57,667 nucleotides of DNA, from contig JADFYH010000017.1 of assembly GCA_015233135.1 (NCBI GenBank), positions 1 through 57,667 on the forward strand, written 5' to 3'. Source of the stretch: Deltaproteobacteria bacterium. GTDB taxonomy: Bacteria > UBA10199 > JADFYH01. Position numbers and translations under genes: made by a program. A model generated the notes under the pieces. It made no database searches. It saw only the letters and a list, made by a program, of their open reading frames with translations, and was not told the origin of the DNA. Of the stretch, positions 1 to 9,100 are shown piece by piece; positions within the stretch are counted from its first letter, which is position 1, and the number at the start of each line of letters is the position of its first letter.

Positions 1-1
1 A

Positions 2-115
2 AATAATATTTTTAAACAAGAAGCGATTGACTTTAGAAAAGAAGAAGGCAAAGGGAAAAAAATAGAAATCAAGAAACTTCTCGCCTTATCAAAAAAAACT
101 ACCCCCAGTAATTAA
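2..115 (+). CDS. C-terminal tail of a gene cut by the left window edge
   Basis: A frame open from the window edge runs for 37 codons and stops at TAA 113-115. The peptide is lysine-rich, with a KKIEIKKLLALSKK segment before the stop, and looks like a basic, helical C-terminus. No family can be recognised from this length. Support is weak: it rests on an open frame that ends just before the repeat-rich intergenic stretch. Chance occurrence in AT-rich spacer DNA is possible. Confidence 0.3.
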   Translation, partial: NNIFKQEAIDFRKEEGKGKKIEIKKLLALSKKTTPSN

Positions 116-376
116 ATGCATCTTTTGTGTTTTTTTACTGATGCACTCACCTTACGCGATATTCGAGTCCGAACTCCCTCTCCCTCCGGGGGCATAGGTA
201 TCTACACATCTCAGCAAACTATGGATTTTATTGACTCTGCTGTTCCTCCCCTTAAGCTAAGGGGAGGTTAGGAGGGGTTATGGAAGATCTTGCTGAACTC
301 AAAAATACTATAATTTGCACGGTTTTCCATAACTCCCCCAACCCCCTCTTAGCTTAAGAGGGGGCAATACCAAAAG
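116..376. repeat. Intergenic stretch built of nested inverted repeats
   Basis: No gene is visible here. The outer arms are a perfect 22-bp inverted repeat, 190-211 against 375-396, around the block GTGTAGATACCTATGCCC. The inner arms are imperfect: 244-283 (core CCCCTTAAGCTAAGGGG) pairs with 330-366 (core CCCTCTTAGCTTAAGAGGG), and both carry GTTATGG or its complement next to the core. The unit resembles a miniature inverted-repeat element. Related cores occur at 3412-3515 and inside the giant gene at 12306-12424. Confidence 0.7.
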
Positions 377-431
377 ATGTGTAGATACCTATGCCCGTCG
401 AGAGAGAGGGTGGAGAACAAACAAAATCATG

Positions 432-504
432 TTATAGGAGGATTCTTTTATTTACTTAATCCTCCTATAATGCCTATAAACACCAACTATAGGAGGATTC
501 TTTT
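432..504 (+). promoter_or_regulatory. Leader with two competing hairpins over the ribosome binding site
   Basis: The segment 458-470 (AATCCTCCTATAA) is perfectly complementary to 432-444 (TTATAGGAGGATT, 13-nt loop). Its 459-469 part is also complementary to 488-498, which contains the AGGAGG (491-496) used by the downstream TTG start at 503. The 17-bp direct repeat 433-449 / 488-504 makes the two pairings alternatives: with the first formed, the ribosome site is free; with the second formed, it is hidden. The structure is seen directly; a switch function is inferred. The block may equally be a small mobile repeat that brought its own Shine-Dalgarno sequence. Confidence 0.45.
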
Positions 505-1933
505 GAACACTAAAAAACAATTTTTTGGAAGAAAACATGAAATGACCCTTCTGAAAGAAGAGTATGAGAAGCCTTCGGCCAGCTTGGTGGTGATGTATGG
601 AAGACGACGCGTTGGAAAGACACGCCTGATTACAGAATTTTATACAGACAAGTCTTTGTGGCGTTTTGATGGGCTGGAAGCTGAACCCAAGTTGAAACAA
701 ATTCGGGCTTTACTCGCTCAGCTCTCGCAGCTCACGGCCAACCCCCTTTACACTTCGGTTAATTGCAACGATTGGATAGCCTTCTTCAAAATACTCGATG
801 AAGCCATGGCAAAAAAACAACATCGACTTGCACTTTTTCTGGATGAGCTTCCCTACATGGCCAATCGTCAGCAAGAATTGATTTCTGCCCTGAAATGGGC
901 CTGGGATAATCTTTGGCAAGACAAGGCTCATTTTAGTCTGGTATTGTGCGGGTCAATTGCTTCTTTTATGATTCACAAAGTGCTGCGTGCTTCGGCCCTC
1001 TACGGTCGTATTTCTTTGGAAATCTGTTTGAAACCCCTGTCTGTGCCTGAAGTTCAACAATTTTTTGGAACCTCCTTTTCGCTTCGAGAAATTTGCAATC
1101 TCTATATGACTTGTGGAGGTATTCCCGCCTATCTTCAACGCTTTCCAAAAACAAAGCCTCTCCCGCAAAGCATTGCCCAGCTTTCTTTCTGTAAAGATGG
1201 TTATTTTGTGGAAGAATTCGATCGCCTCTTCAAAGATGTTTTTCTGGAAGAAAAAATCTATAAAAAAATCATCCTGACACTTGCCAAAAACAGGGATCTC
1301 AAAATTCCTGAACTAGTCGCAGATCTTGATATTTCGGGGGGTGGAGGAGTTTCAGATTATATGGACAATCTGGAATCTGCCGGATTTGTGAAAAGCATTA
1401 TTCCCTGGGATAAATCAGACGATAGCAAGCTTTTGCGTTACCGCTTAGAAGATGAATACCTTTTTTTCTTTTTTAAATTCATTCATCCAAACTTGCGTAA
1501 AATTCGTGACAACACCCATTTACAATGGGGCTTGGATCTGCTTCGGTCTCGCACTCATATGGCATGGGCTGCACTTGCCTTCGAACGCTTATGTCTGAAA
1601 CATGTTCCCTTTATTGCAAGGGCGTTGGGTATTGAACCTTTAATTCAGAATAGTGGCCCCTACTTTAGAAAAGCAGACAACGTTCGCGAGGGAGTGCAAA
1701 TAGATTTAATGTTCGTGCGACACGATCCTGTCATCACCCTCTGTGAAATCAAATATCAGGAAGGCCTGGTAGGAAAGGGAATAATCCCAGAAATTGAGCG
1801 CAAAGTGGCTATTTTGGGAAAAACCTCCAAACGCATAGAGAAAGTATTGATTACGACCATGGGAATGACGAAAGATTTGGCAGAGAGCGGATATTTTTCT
1901 AAAGTCCTACTTTTGGAAGATTTGTTTGAATAG
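503..1933 (+). CDS. AAA+ ATPase, ATPase_2 with C-terminal DUF234-type nuclease-like domain
   Basis: Predicted ATPase of about 476 residues. The start is set at TTG 503 because AGGAGG lies 6 nt upstream and because this start keeps the conserved FFGRKHEM segment before the P-loop. A longer in-frame ATG at 377 would translate repeat DNA. Walker A is GRRRVGKT near residues 33-40; Walker B is LALFLDELP near 109-117. A winged-helix-like middle part (SGGGGVSDYMDNLESAGFV) follows. The C-terminus has QIDLMF...LCEIKY, a D...ExK pattern of the restriction-endonuclease-like fold seen in DUF234 proteins. Members of this family are poorly characterised and frequent in genomes with mobile or defence-related accessory genes. 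It probably stands alone: the gene upstream ends at 115 and the next intact gene starts at 3638. Confidence 0.88.
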   Translation: MNTKKQFFGRKHEMTLLKEEYEKPSASLVVMYGRRRVGKTRLITEFYTDKSLWRFDGLEAEPKLKQIRALLAQLSQLTANPLYTSVNCNDWIAFFKILDEAMAKKQHRLALFLDELPYMANRQQELISALKWAWDNLWQDKAHFSLVLCGSIASFMIHKVLRASALYGRISLEICLKPLSVPEVQQFFGTSFSLREICNLYMTCGGIPAYLQRFPKTKPLPQSIAQLSFCKDGYFVEEFDRLFKDVFLEEKIYKKIILTLAKNRDLKIPELVADLDISGGGGVSDYMDNLESAGFVKSIIPWDKSDDSKLLRYRLEDEYLFFFFKFIHPNLRKIRDNTHLQWGLDLLRSRTHMAWAALAFERLCLKHVPFIARALGIEPLIQNSGPYFRKADNVREGVQIDLMFVRHDPVITLCEIKYQEGLVGKGIIPEIERKVAILGKTSKRIEKVLITTMGMTKDLAESGYFSKVLLLEDLFE

Positions 1934-2472
1934 ACTTTACTCGGGCAGTAATTAAAAAATTAAAAGACACCGCACAAAAGCTCCTTGTGTTTTTGCGAGC
2001 AATGGGTATACGCAGCCCATTCCGCCTGCATTTGACCTTAATCGAATCGGCAAAAAATCAGGAAAATCGCATGAATCTCAACAATCTTTTTTCTATTTCC
2101 AAAGCCTCTCCCGACTGGGTGGGAGTGCTGCTGTGTACCACTTCAAAAATTACTAAAATTTTTGAAAATTCTGGATTTTGGAAAAGGAGAAATTTCTTTT
2201 CAAGCTTCATCCAAGAAAAAAGGGCAATGGCTGGGCCTGGATTACAATCTTTTTCTGGAAGCCTGCACAAGCCAGCTGCTTTTCTATCATGCTGCGGAGA
2301 GTATCCATTCTTTTGAAAAAAAGTTGATCGCCATGATCAATGAGGCGGAAGGATTTACTTACAATTCGAAAAACGCCTCTGCCCGAATTTTAAAAGACAG
2401 GCTGACCGTGAATGGAAACGGTTTTTTGACTACCCTTTACCGAAAACTGAATTCAAAACCCTTTCCCATTCG
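1934..2472 (+). pseudogene. Stretch without an intact gene, probably 5' remains of the SNF2 gene
   Basis: Short frames occur (1987-2316 and 2162-2569), none with a good ribosome binding site. The second encodes a plausible helical segment (residues around HAAESIHSFEKKLIAMINEAEG) and then runs out of frame across the DNA that encodes helicase motif II in another frame. I read this as decayed upstream coding sequence of the helicase that follows, with deletions and at least one frameshift near 2470-2500. I cannot match it to a particular SNF2 N-terminal domain. Confidence 0.35.
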
Positions 2473-3390
2473 TTGTTCCATCCCTGTCCTGGCTTGTTCA
2501 TGGAGCACATCGAATTTTTCCAGCAGTTTTTGTGGAACATCCACCTTTATGACGAAGCCCAGAATCTGAAGAACATCGCCGCCAAACGCACTTCCAGCTG
2601 CCGTCAGCTGCCAGCCCGCTTCAAGCTGTGTCTCACCGGAACTCACCTGGAAAATCATCTGGGAGAATTTTATTCTTTGCTGGATCTGGTGGTGCCCGGG
2701 GCCTTGGGAGACTACGAAGACTTCAGAAAAATTTATGTGAATCCGCCTTCCATTGCCTACGAGCACGTTCAGGCCCTGAAACAAAAAACCAAACCCCTGC
2801 TGCTGCGTCGAAATAAATCTGAAATTTTGAAAGATCTGCCCGATAAAGAAGAGAACTCGTTGGAAGAAATCGTCGAGTCGGGTGAAAGCGCCTTGGTGTT
2901 TACCCAATTTCTTTCCACCTACGAAAGAATTCTTTTTGAGCTGAACTCCCGCAAACTGCCGGCCTTTGCCATTCAGGGGGGAACCACTCGCATTCAGCGT
3001 GAAACGCAACTCGCGGCCTTCAACCAGTTTGAAGGCGGGACCGTCATGCTGATGACGCTCAAAACCGGTGGCGTGGGCTTGAACCTCACCAAGGCCAGCT
3101 ATGTGTTTCACATCGAACCCTGGTGGAACCCTGCCGTCGAAAACCAGGCTAGCGACCGCGCCCACCGGATTGGCCAGACCAAGAAGGTGCAGATCTATCG
3201 CTATTTGATGAAAGATTCGGTGGAAGAAAAAATTGAAATTCTAAAAGAGAGAAAACGCTCCCGCTTTGAGGCCCTGTTTGGCGGGGTTCAAACGGATGCC
3301 CTGAATCTGGAAAGAGAAGAAGAAATGAACGGCTCAGGCTCCCGCCTGTCGCAAGAGGATTTTCAATATCTGCTGGGGGAAGCAGAATGA
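2473..3390 (+). pseudogene. SNF2-family helicase remnant with lost N-terminus and internal deletion
   Basis: This encodes pieces of a bacterial SNF2/HepA-like ATPase in one frame. Visible motifs are DEAQNLKN (motif II, 2551-2574), LTGTHLENHLGE (motif III, 2632-2667), ALVFTQF (motif IV), GGVGLNLTKA (motif V, about 3067-3096) and QASDRAHRIGQTK (motif VI, about 3145-3183). The Walker A region (motif I) and everything before it are missing. Near 2840-2890 LPDKEE runs straight into SLEEIVESGESALVF. Intact family members have on the order of a hundred residues there, between the end of RecA lobe 1 and motif IV. No start codon with a Shine-Dalgarno sequence is present. Without a P-loop it cannot be an active translocase, so it is called a pseudogene. 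Confidence 0.8.
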
Positions 3391-3637
3391 ACTTATCACT
3401 CACGCGATATGAAGCCCCCTCTCCCAACCCTCCCCCTCCTGGGGGGAGGGAGCTTCCAAATCAAGTCCAGATCTATATCAGAACACTTGTGTAGATACCC
3501 ATCTCCCGGGGAGAGGAAATCCAATTGCATCCGTGGAGATCCCGTTCTTCAACGGGATGACGACCAACGGAAGTCCCGTGGGACAAAATGGAAGAAATCA
3601 TAATTTTGGCTTTACAGTTGCCGTTTTTGAATCAAAA
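3391..3637. repeat. Intergenic repeat cluster
   Basis: This spacer holds three palindromic units and no gene. At 3412-3455 there is a CCCTCCCCCTCCTGGGGGGAGGG-type palindrome. At 3487-3515 lies a partial copy of the GTGTAGATACC(C/T)AT block seen at 190-211, followed by CTCCCGGGGAG. At 3537-3565 there is a GATCCCGTT...AACGGGAT hairpin followed by GAC. The cluster reaches close to the next gene, which may explain why that gene has no clear ribosome binding site. Confidence 0.65.
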
Positions 3638-4837
3638 ATGGCAACCATGTACCCAAGATTACTAAAAATAGAAGACATCCCTCCTTATCAAAGCTTTTTC
3701 CTCTTCGGAGCCAGGGGGACTGGCAAAAGTACCCTGATTCAAAAATACCTAAAAACTCAAAACTTCCCTTTTTTAATCTATGATTTTCTTAAATCGGAAG
3801 ATTATTTACGCTTACATAGCAAGCCCCATCAATTTCGTTTGGAAGTTGAAGAGCATCTTAAAAAGAATCCCCATTTCCCATTGCAGGTGCATGTAGACGA
3901 AGTTCAGAAAGTTCCTCTTCTTTTGGATGAAGTGCACTCCTTCATCGAAAGTCACCCAAAACAAGTTCGCTTCATTCTTTCGGGATCCAGTGCCCGAAAG
4001 CTGAAACGTAGTGGGGCAAATTTATTGGCAGGCAGGGCTTGGGAAAGAAAACTATTTCCCCTGACTCCTCTTGAATTGGGGGAGGATTTTTCTCTTCTTT
4101 CCCAACTGCAGTTTGGTTCGCTTCCTCTTTCTATCTCTTTAACTCCCCAGGAAAAAAAAGAGTACCTCAGTGCCTATGTAAGCAGCTATTTAAAAGAAGA
4201 AATCCAGGCCGAAGCTGCCGTGCGAAGATTGGACAGTTTCCACCGTTTTTTAGAAGCCGCGGCCCGTTGCAATGGAGAACTTACGAACTTTTCTACCATT
4301 TCGAGCGAAGCACAAGTGCCTCGAAAAACAGTGGCAAATTATTATGAAATTTTAGAACAGACCCTCCTCGGATTCTTTCTGCCTTCCTGGGGCCACCATC
4401 TTTCTCGAAAAGAATTGGTGACTCACGGAAAATTTTATTTTTTTGACACAGGCATTGTGAGCGCCCTTACTCAACATTTGGGAGGACAATTAGCCGAGAA
4501 AAGCCCTTTGTTTGGTCATTATTTTGAACACTTTCTGTTGCTACAATTCAAGGCTTTACATCATTACAAAGGAACAGAACATCGTGTTGGTTTTTACCGC
4601 ACTCATAGTGGAGTAGAAATCGATTTAATCGAAGAAAAACCAGGAAGTCTCAGAGCCATTGAAATTAAATCCCATTCAGAACTGCAAGGAGGAGATTTGA
4701 GAGGTTTGAAAAATTTTGGAGAAAAGTTTCCTGAAGCCCAACTGCTACTAGTATGTCAGGCACCTAAAAGTTATAGCCTGGGGAAAATCAGAATTGTAGC
4801 CTGGAAAGATTTTTTGGAAGAGGAATGGGGCAATTAA
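3638..4837 (+). CDS. AAA_14 / DUF4143-type ATPase
   Basis: Predicted ATP-binding protein of about 399 residues from ATG 3638; ATG 3647 is an alternative. Neither start has a good Shine-Dalgarno sequence. The longer frame from 3533 would translate a palindromic repeat and is disfavoured. Walker A is FGARGTGKST near residues 23-32, Walker B is VHVDEVQKVP near 84-93, and a sensor-like FILSGSSARKLKR lies near 111-123. The second half has the DUF4143 layout: RKTVANYYEILEQT winged-helix-like segment, FYFFDTGIV, the GHYFEHFLL helix, then VEIDLIEE...AIEIKS, a D...ExK nuclease-like motif. These proteins form a large family of uncertain role, abundant in anaerobes and in mobile or accessory regions. 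With the ATPase at 503-1933 this makes two P-loop plus ExK-type proteins on either side of a dead helicase. Confidence 0.88.
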   Translation: MATMYPRLLKIEDIPPYQSFFLFGARGTGKSTLIQKYLKTQNFPFLIYDFLKSEDYLRLHSKPHQFRLEVEEHLKKNPHFPLQVHVDEVQKVPLLLDEVHSFIESHPKQVRFILSGSSARKLKRSGANLLAGRAWERKLFPLTPLELGEDFSLLSQLQFGSLPLSISLTPQEKKEYLSAYVSSYLKEEIQAEAAVRRLDSFHRFLEAAARCNGELTNFSTISSEAQVPRKTVANYYEILEQTLLGFFLPSWGHHLSRKELVTHGKFYFFDTGIVSALTQHLGGQLAEKSPLFGHYFEHFLLLQFKALHHYKGTEHRVGFYRTHSGVEIDLIEEKPGSLRAIEIKSHSELQGGDLRGLKNFGEKFPEAQLLLVCQAPKSYSLGKIRIVAWKDFLEEEWGN

Positions 4838-4984
4838 TTAATGCGAGATACTTATCAATCAGACACTATGTCATTCCTGCCCCGGATCGGAGTCCGGGGT
4901 AAACTCCGGCAGGAATCCCGTGGGTGTCAACTAGATCCCCCGATGCATCCGGGGATGACAAAGCTGAAAATCGCGTAAGCTGAG
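4838..4984. repeat. Convergent intergenic spacer with palindromic repeats
   Basis: The spacer separates the stop of the plus-strand ATPase from the stop of the giant minus-strand gene. Two hairpins are visible: CCCCGGA/TCCGGGG around 4880-4898, nested in ATTCCTGCC/GGCAGGAAT arms (4873-4881 and 4908-4916), and ATCCCCCGATGCATCCGGGGAT at about 4935-4956. Neither is followed by a T-run on either strand, so they look like repeat units of the GATCCC...GGGATGAC type and not classical terminators. They could still act as bidirectional roadblocks. Confidence 0.6.
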
Positions 4985-6170
4985 TCAATAATTTTCATTA
5001 TTCCCGTAAAAAATTCTGCTTTTTTCACCACCCACGCTCAGCAACTTCTTTTTGCGCTCAAAGTCTTCAAACAGGGTTTTCATGCGTAAGATTTGTGACA
5101 ACAAATAATCCTGATCTGCTTGAATCAAATCTGAATTTCGAATTCTCTCGATCAAAGCTGCGGCACTCGGCCGCGAGGCTTCTTCCAGTTTTTCATTCAT
5201 TTCTAATTGATAAAGACAATCCGAAACCTGCTTAAAATAGCGCTTGCGCTCCAGACGTATTTCTTCGGGCACTTTCAATTTTTCTTTGTAAGCTTCATCG
5301 TCAATGTTTTTCCAATTTGCTTGTGCTTCAGACATCACTTGCAACTCAACGGGTAGAAATTTATCCCCTACTTTCACGGCAAAGGTCACATGATACGCCC
5401 GATAGCCACTGGGTTTTTCGTGCACTTCCAAATCTTTTTTCGTTTCTATTCTTTCTTCTGCCTCAATGAATTCTTCCACCTCAATCGCACCATCGTTGTG
5501 ATAAAAATCACGTACCTCAATTTTCTTTAGAGCCAACTCTCTCTGTAAATTTTCAAGAACTTCTGCCAAATGCTCCGCCTTATCAATCACCACCCGAAGA
5601 CCCGCCACATCGCACAGGGCATCCGAATGAGTCACTCCCCGTCGAACAAATTTTTCAAACAGGCTATCCGCATCTTTCAGACGGTCTTCCAATTTAAGAA
5701 TATGAGGTTCTCGAGATTGAATCCCTTGCAACTCTTGCAACAACAGTCGGTGAGCCGGTGCATGATCCTGCACAAAACGACGTGAAATGCGCTGACTTTC
5801 TTGTGGATAAGAACGCAGGCGATCTACCAGCGGCATCAAGCTGTTTTTATAAACACTTTTTTTAGGGCCAATTTTTTTTGAAATTCTTTCTTGTAGTCTC
5901 TCTTGCAGTTGTTGAAGCAGTGAAAGATAAGCCTCATAGGTTTTTTGAGCCAGGTCCCGAAAAGGGGTTTCCGAATTTCTAAAATGCGACAAGGCTTTTA
6001 CAAATTGCTCTTCTTTTATTCCCTTCAAGAAGGCCAAGGCTCTTTTTTCTTCTTCCGAAAAATAGTTCAAAAGTTCTGGCTCATTTTCCAAGTGGCGAAT
6101 GAAGGCGCTGGCATCTAAATAGTTCCGCTCCGCCATTTCCTGCACTCCCATTTTTTCAGAGGCAGCAGCA
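4985..6170 (-). other. C-terminal RelA/SpoT-type (p)ppGpp synthetase-like domain
   Basis: Residues about 17163-17557. After a helical stretch the synthetase signatures appear: DALCDVAGLRVVID (nt 5583-5612), KPSGYRAYHVTFAV (5376-5410, the G-loop Tyr and YxxxH), and VELQVMSEAQANW (5315-5350, with the E-x-Q pair), then IDDEAYKEKL. Proteins with this domain transfer pyrophosphate from ATP to GDP/GTP, and some small relatives are toxins that modify nucleotides or tRNA. No HD hydrolase domain and no TGS/ACT domain are visible, so synthesis without hydrolysis is implied if it is active. The chain ends with a basic helix (EDFERKKKLL). Confidence 0.85.
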
Positions 6171-9100
6171 AATCGAGATCTGAAACTAAAAGCCAAGCCT
6201 CCAAAAACCAGGGCGAGAGGCAAGAAGCAGGCTAAGCTCGAAAACCAAAACATCTCTCCCTGTGAAGCAATTGAATTCGCCAAGAAAGGCCGCGCTTCGC
6301 TGATCCTGGGAATCAGACTCAAAACTCCAAGACTAACAAGCACCGTACTCAGAGCCCCCGGCAAAACCTTTCTGGTACTAGGCCCCTTAGTTTCTTGGAC
6401 CTCACCCACCTTTCTCACCACCATACTAATATTATCTCTTCCCCAGTGAGCTACCCAGCGATTATCTGCCGTCCACACATTGCCACTACCATCTATTCGA
6501 TGTCCCTCATAAGACCAGGGGCTGTTGGGAGCTTTTTTGCCTGGATTTGCCCTAGCAAAATGCCTTTCATAAGCCTCACGACTAAAATCCAAACGATAAG
6601 TATCGCGGTTTTTTTGAACGAAGTTGGCCAGATACATACGCAGCAAGGCCTCGTTCCACAAGGCTTCCATGGCTTCTTCCTCATTTTGAGCCCCGCTTTG
6701 TACAATGACCTGCGCCATTTCATGAAAATCAATTTTCAATTCTCCTGTTTTGAAATCTTTACGCTGAAAGACCTTGGCCAAGCCATCCGAGGCAATAACC
6801 GAGAAGGCCCCGGCGGGAACATTCGGAACTGTTTTTTTCACAGCCTTTACTTCAATGGCCCCAAAACCCTGCCCCAGGTATTGATCGGGACAATTTTCTT
6901 CCCCCTGGCCTTCATCGGCATGAAGCAGTTCATAGCCTTGGGGCAGGCCGGCATCCGGTCGAAAAATAAAATGAATGGCATCGCCCATCGAATAAGAATT
7001 CACCTGGTATAAATCTGGCGCGGTCTCTTCTATCCTTGTCAGCAGGGCAACGGCACTCGGAGGTGGAAAAGATTGTTTTTCCAAACCAAAGGCCAAAATC
7101 GCCTCTTGCGTTAGGGCCAGGGCAACTTCTTCCGAATAACCTTCGTCTATCCAATGCGTTAAGAAAAATTCCGCTCGAGCGGCCGTTTCTTCGGGATGCT
7201 GATGCCCCCCCATGCCGTCAATCACCCCACTGCTGGCATCCAGCACGAAGGCTCGATCATCGTTAGTTTTTTTCTTGGCATGATGCCCGATAAAGGTTTT
7301 AGCGATGGCCCCATTTTGACTTTGACTACCCTCTTTCCTGCCCAGCTCTACCTCGAAGGCCACTTGTTCACCATTCCACAACTCCAGCACTTCAGCTCCT
7401 GCACCTTGATCCCCTGTACCTTTATGAGTGGACTGAAGCCAATTTTGTTGAATTGCATATTCCTGAAGTTGATCGGCCTTAAAACGGTGCACACACGCCC
7501 CTGCATCTCGTGTCTGTTTGGAAATTCCTCGTTGCCAGAAAGCCCGTAGCGCCAGGCTGCGCTGTTCACGAATAGCCGCCAGAATTTGCTCGCGGTTTTT
7601 TGTGGCGACAATCTTCTGGACCTCTTTTGCAGCTTGATTGAACTGCCTTAACAAAGGCGAAACAGGCCCACTTTCACCCGAAAGTTTGTGCTCCAAAAAT
7701 AATTTTAAAACCGTTTCATATTGCAGCTGAATTCTCAGCCGCTCCTGAAATTTTTCTGCTCGCAACGCGCAATAAGCTATCCCATCCTTTAGATTTAATT
7801 TTCTATTCTCAAGAACACAATTTTTAACATACTCGAGCCAGTTCGAGTCTACCTCTTCAACCTGAGCTTGATAGATTTTTAGTTTCCCCCGAGTGTCACT
7901 GATGTTCCTCGCCACACGATCAATTTTTTCCTGTAGTTCTCTTCTTTTTTGATCCCGAGACAAGGCCTGAGCCGCAGCCGCTGCACTCGCCAGCAAACCC
8001 AGCACAATGATGACCAAACCGGCTTTAAGAAAAGTGCTGATATCAAACTGAGACCCCGACAGCTGCTGCGCCACCAGCCACTGAGCTCCGTGACTCAAAT
8101 TTGAGGGGATGGTTTGGGCACTGGCTGAAGACGTATGAGTAGCCAAGGCCGTCAGACCGGCTGCGCTGGCGAGAAATAAGGCCCCTGCCCGGGTGGGGGA
8201 AGAACCTGAAGCTGCAGCCCCAGACCTTGCAGGAGTGGTGTCTAAACGCGGAGACGAATCCAGATATTCTTCTACCAGTTGTTCCGCCGAGTCAATTTGC
8301 AGGGCAAGCCGGGCGATGAGTACCACCTGGTCGTTATAAAATTTTGCGTCATGCGTGTAGTCTTCACATTGAGGATGATCGTTCACCACATGGTTCAATT
8401 CATGCGTCAATTCTTCGACCGTTTTCAGGACAAATTCGTGAATAAGGGCCTTGCGCTCTGCTTCATTTGTACACTCTCGAATCCGCTGCCACCGCTCTAC
8501 ATCGCGGCTAAGAGAATAATTGAGGCCTCGATAGAAATGATAAGTAGAAGAATCCTCAGCATGCCAGGCATACTTGACGCTATCTTCTCTCTTGCTACTC
8601 AGCCCCACCCTTACCCCTTGTCCACGATTTAAAGCCGAGTACAAAGACCCCAACAATTTTTCACACACGCCTAAATAATCCTGGGCTTGGCGGTTTGGAA
8701 TTTCTGGATGAGCATAGTATCCTGGTCTGTCTTCCAGACCTTGCAAATCCAATAGATGCGAGACAGGCGGAGCGGCTTCTTGTGCCTCTTTTCTTCTGGC
8801 AACGCGCGCAGCAATTTCCTCGTGCACCTGGCGTTCGTGTTGCAAAAGGGCATCTTCATAATTGAGACGAACCTTGATTTCTTCGGAGAGATAGGGAGAT
8901 TCTCTCAAAGCCCGGATAAGCTCTTGGGCTAGCAGATTACCGCCTATGGCTAGGTGATAAATTTTGTAGATGTCGCGAAAGGAGAGGTGGTCTGGGTGAG
9001 AAGCCCGGGATCCCCCTCTCCCCAACCCTCCCCCTCCAGGGGGGAGGGAGTCTTCCCCTCTCCCCTTGGGGGAGAGGGTTAGGGTGAGGGGTATTCCCTC

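Noticed and set aside
290-314. TTGCTG and TATAAT as a promoter for the ATPase at 503
   Set aside because: Spacing is only 13 nt, and the boxes lie in the centre of a repeat element. The -10 match alone is not enough.
377-502. Upstream extension of the DUF234-type ATPase from ATG 377
   Set aside because: It would translate the inverted repeat and leader hairpin and lacks a Shine-Dalgarno sequence. TTG 503 has AGGAGG at ideal distance.
2437-3165. Minus-strand frame of 242 codons over the SNF2 remnant
   Set aside because: The plus strand carries clear helicase motifs II-VI. The minus frame has no recognisable feature.
3533-3637. Upstream extension of the DUF4143-type ATPase from ATG 3533
   Set aside because: The added 35 residues come from a GATCCCGTT...AACGGGATGAC palindrome and have no similarity to the family N-terminus.
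4873-4958. Intrinsic terminator between the convergent genes
   Set aside because: Stable hairpins exist but no T-run follows on either strand. They match repeat units.
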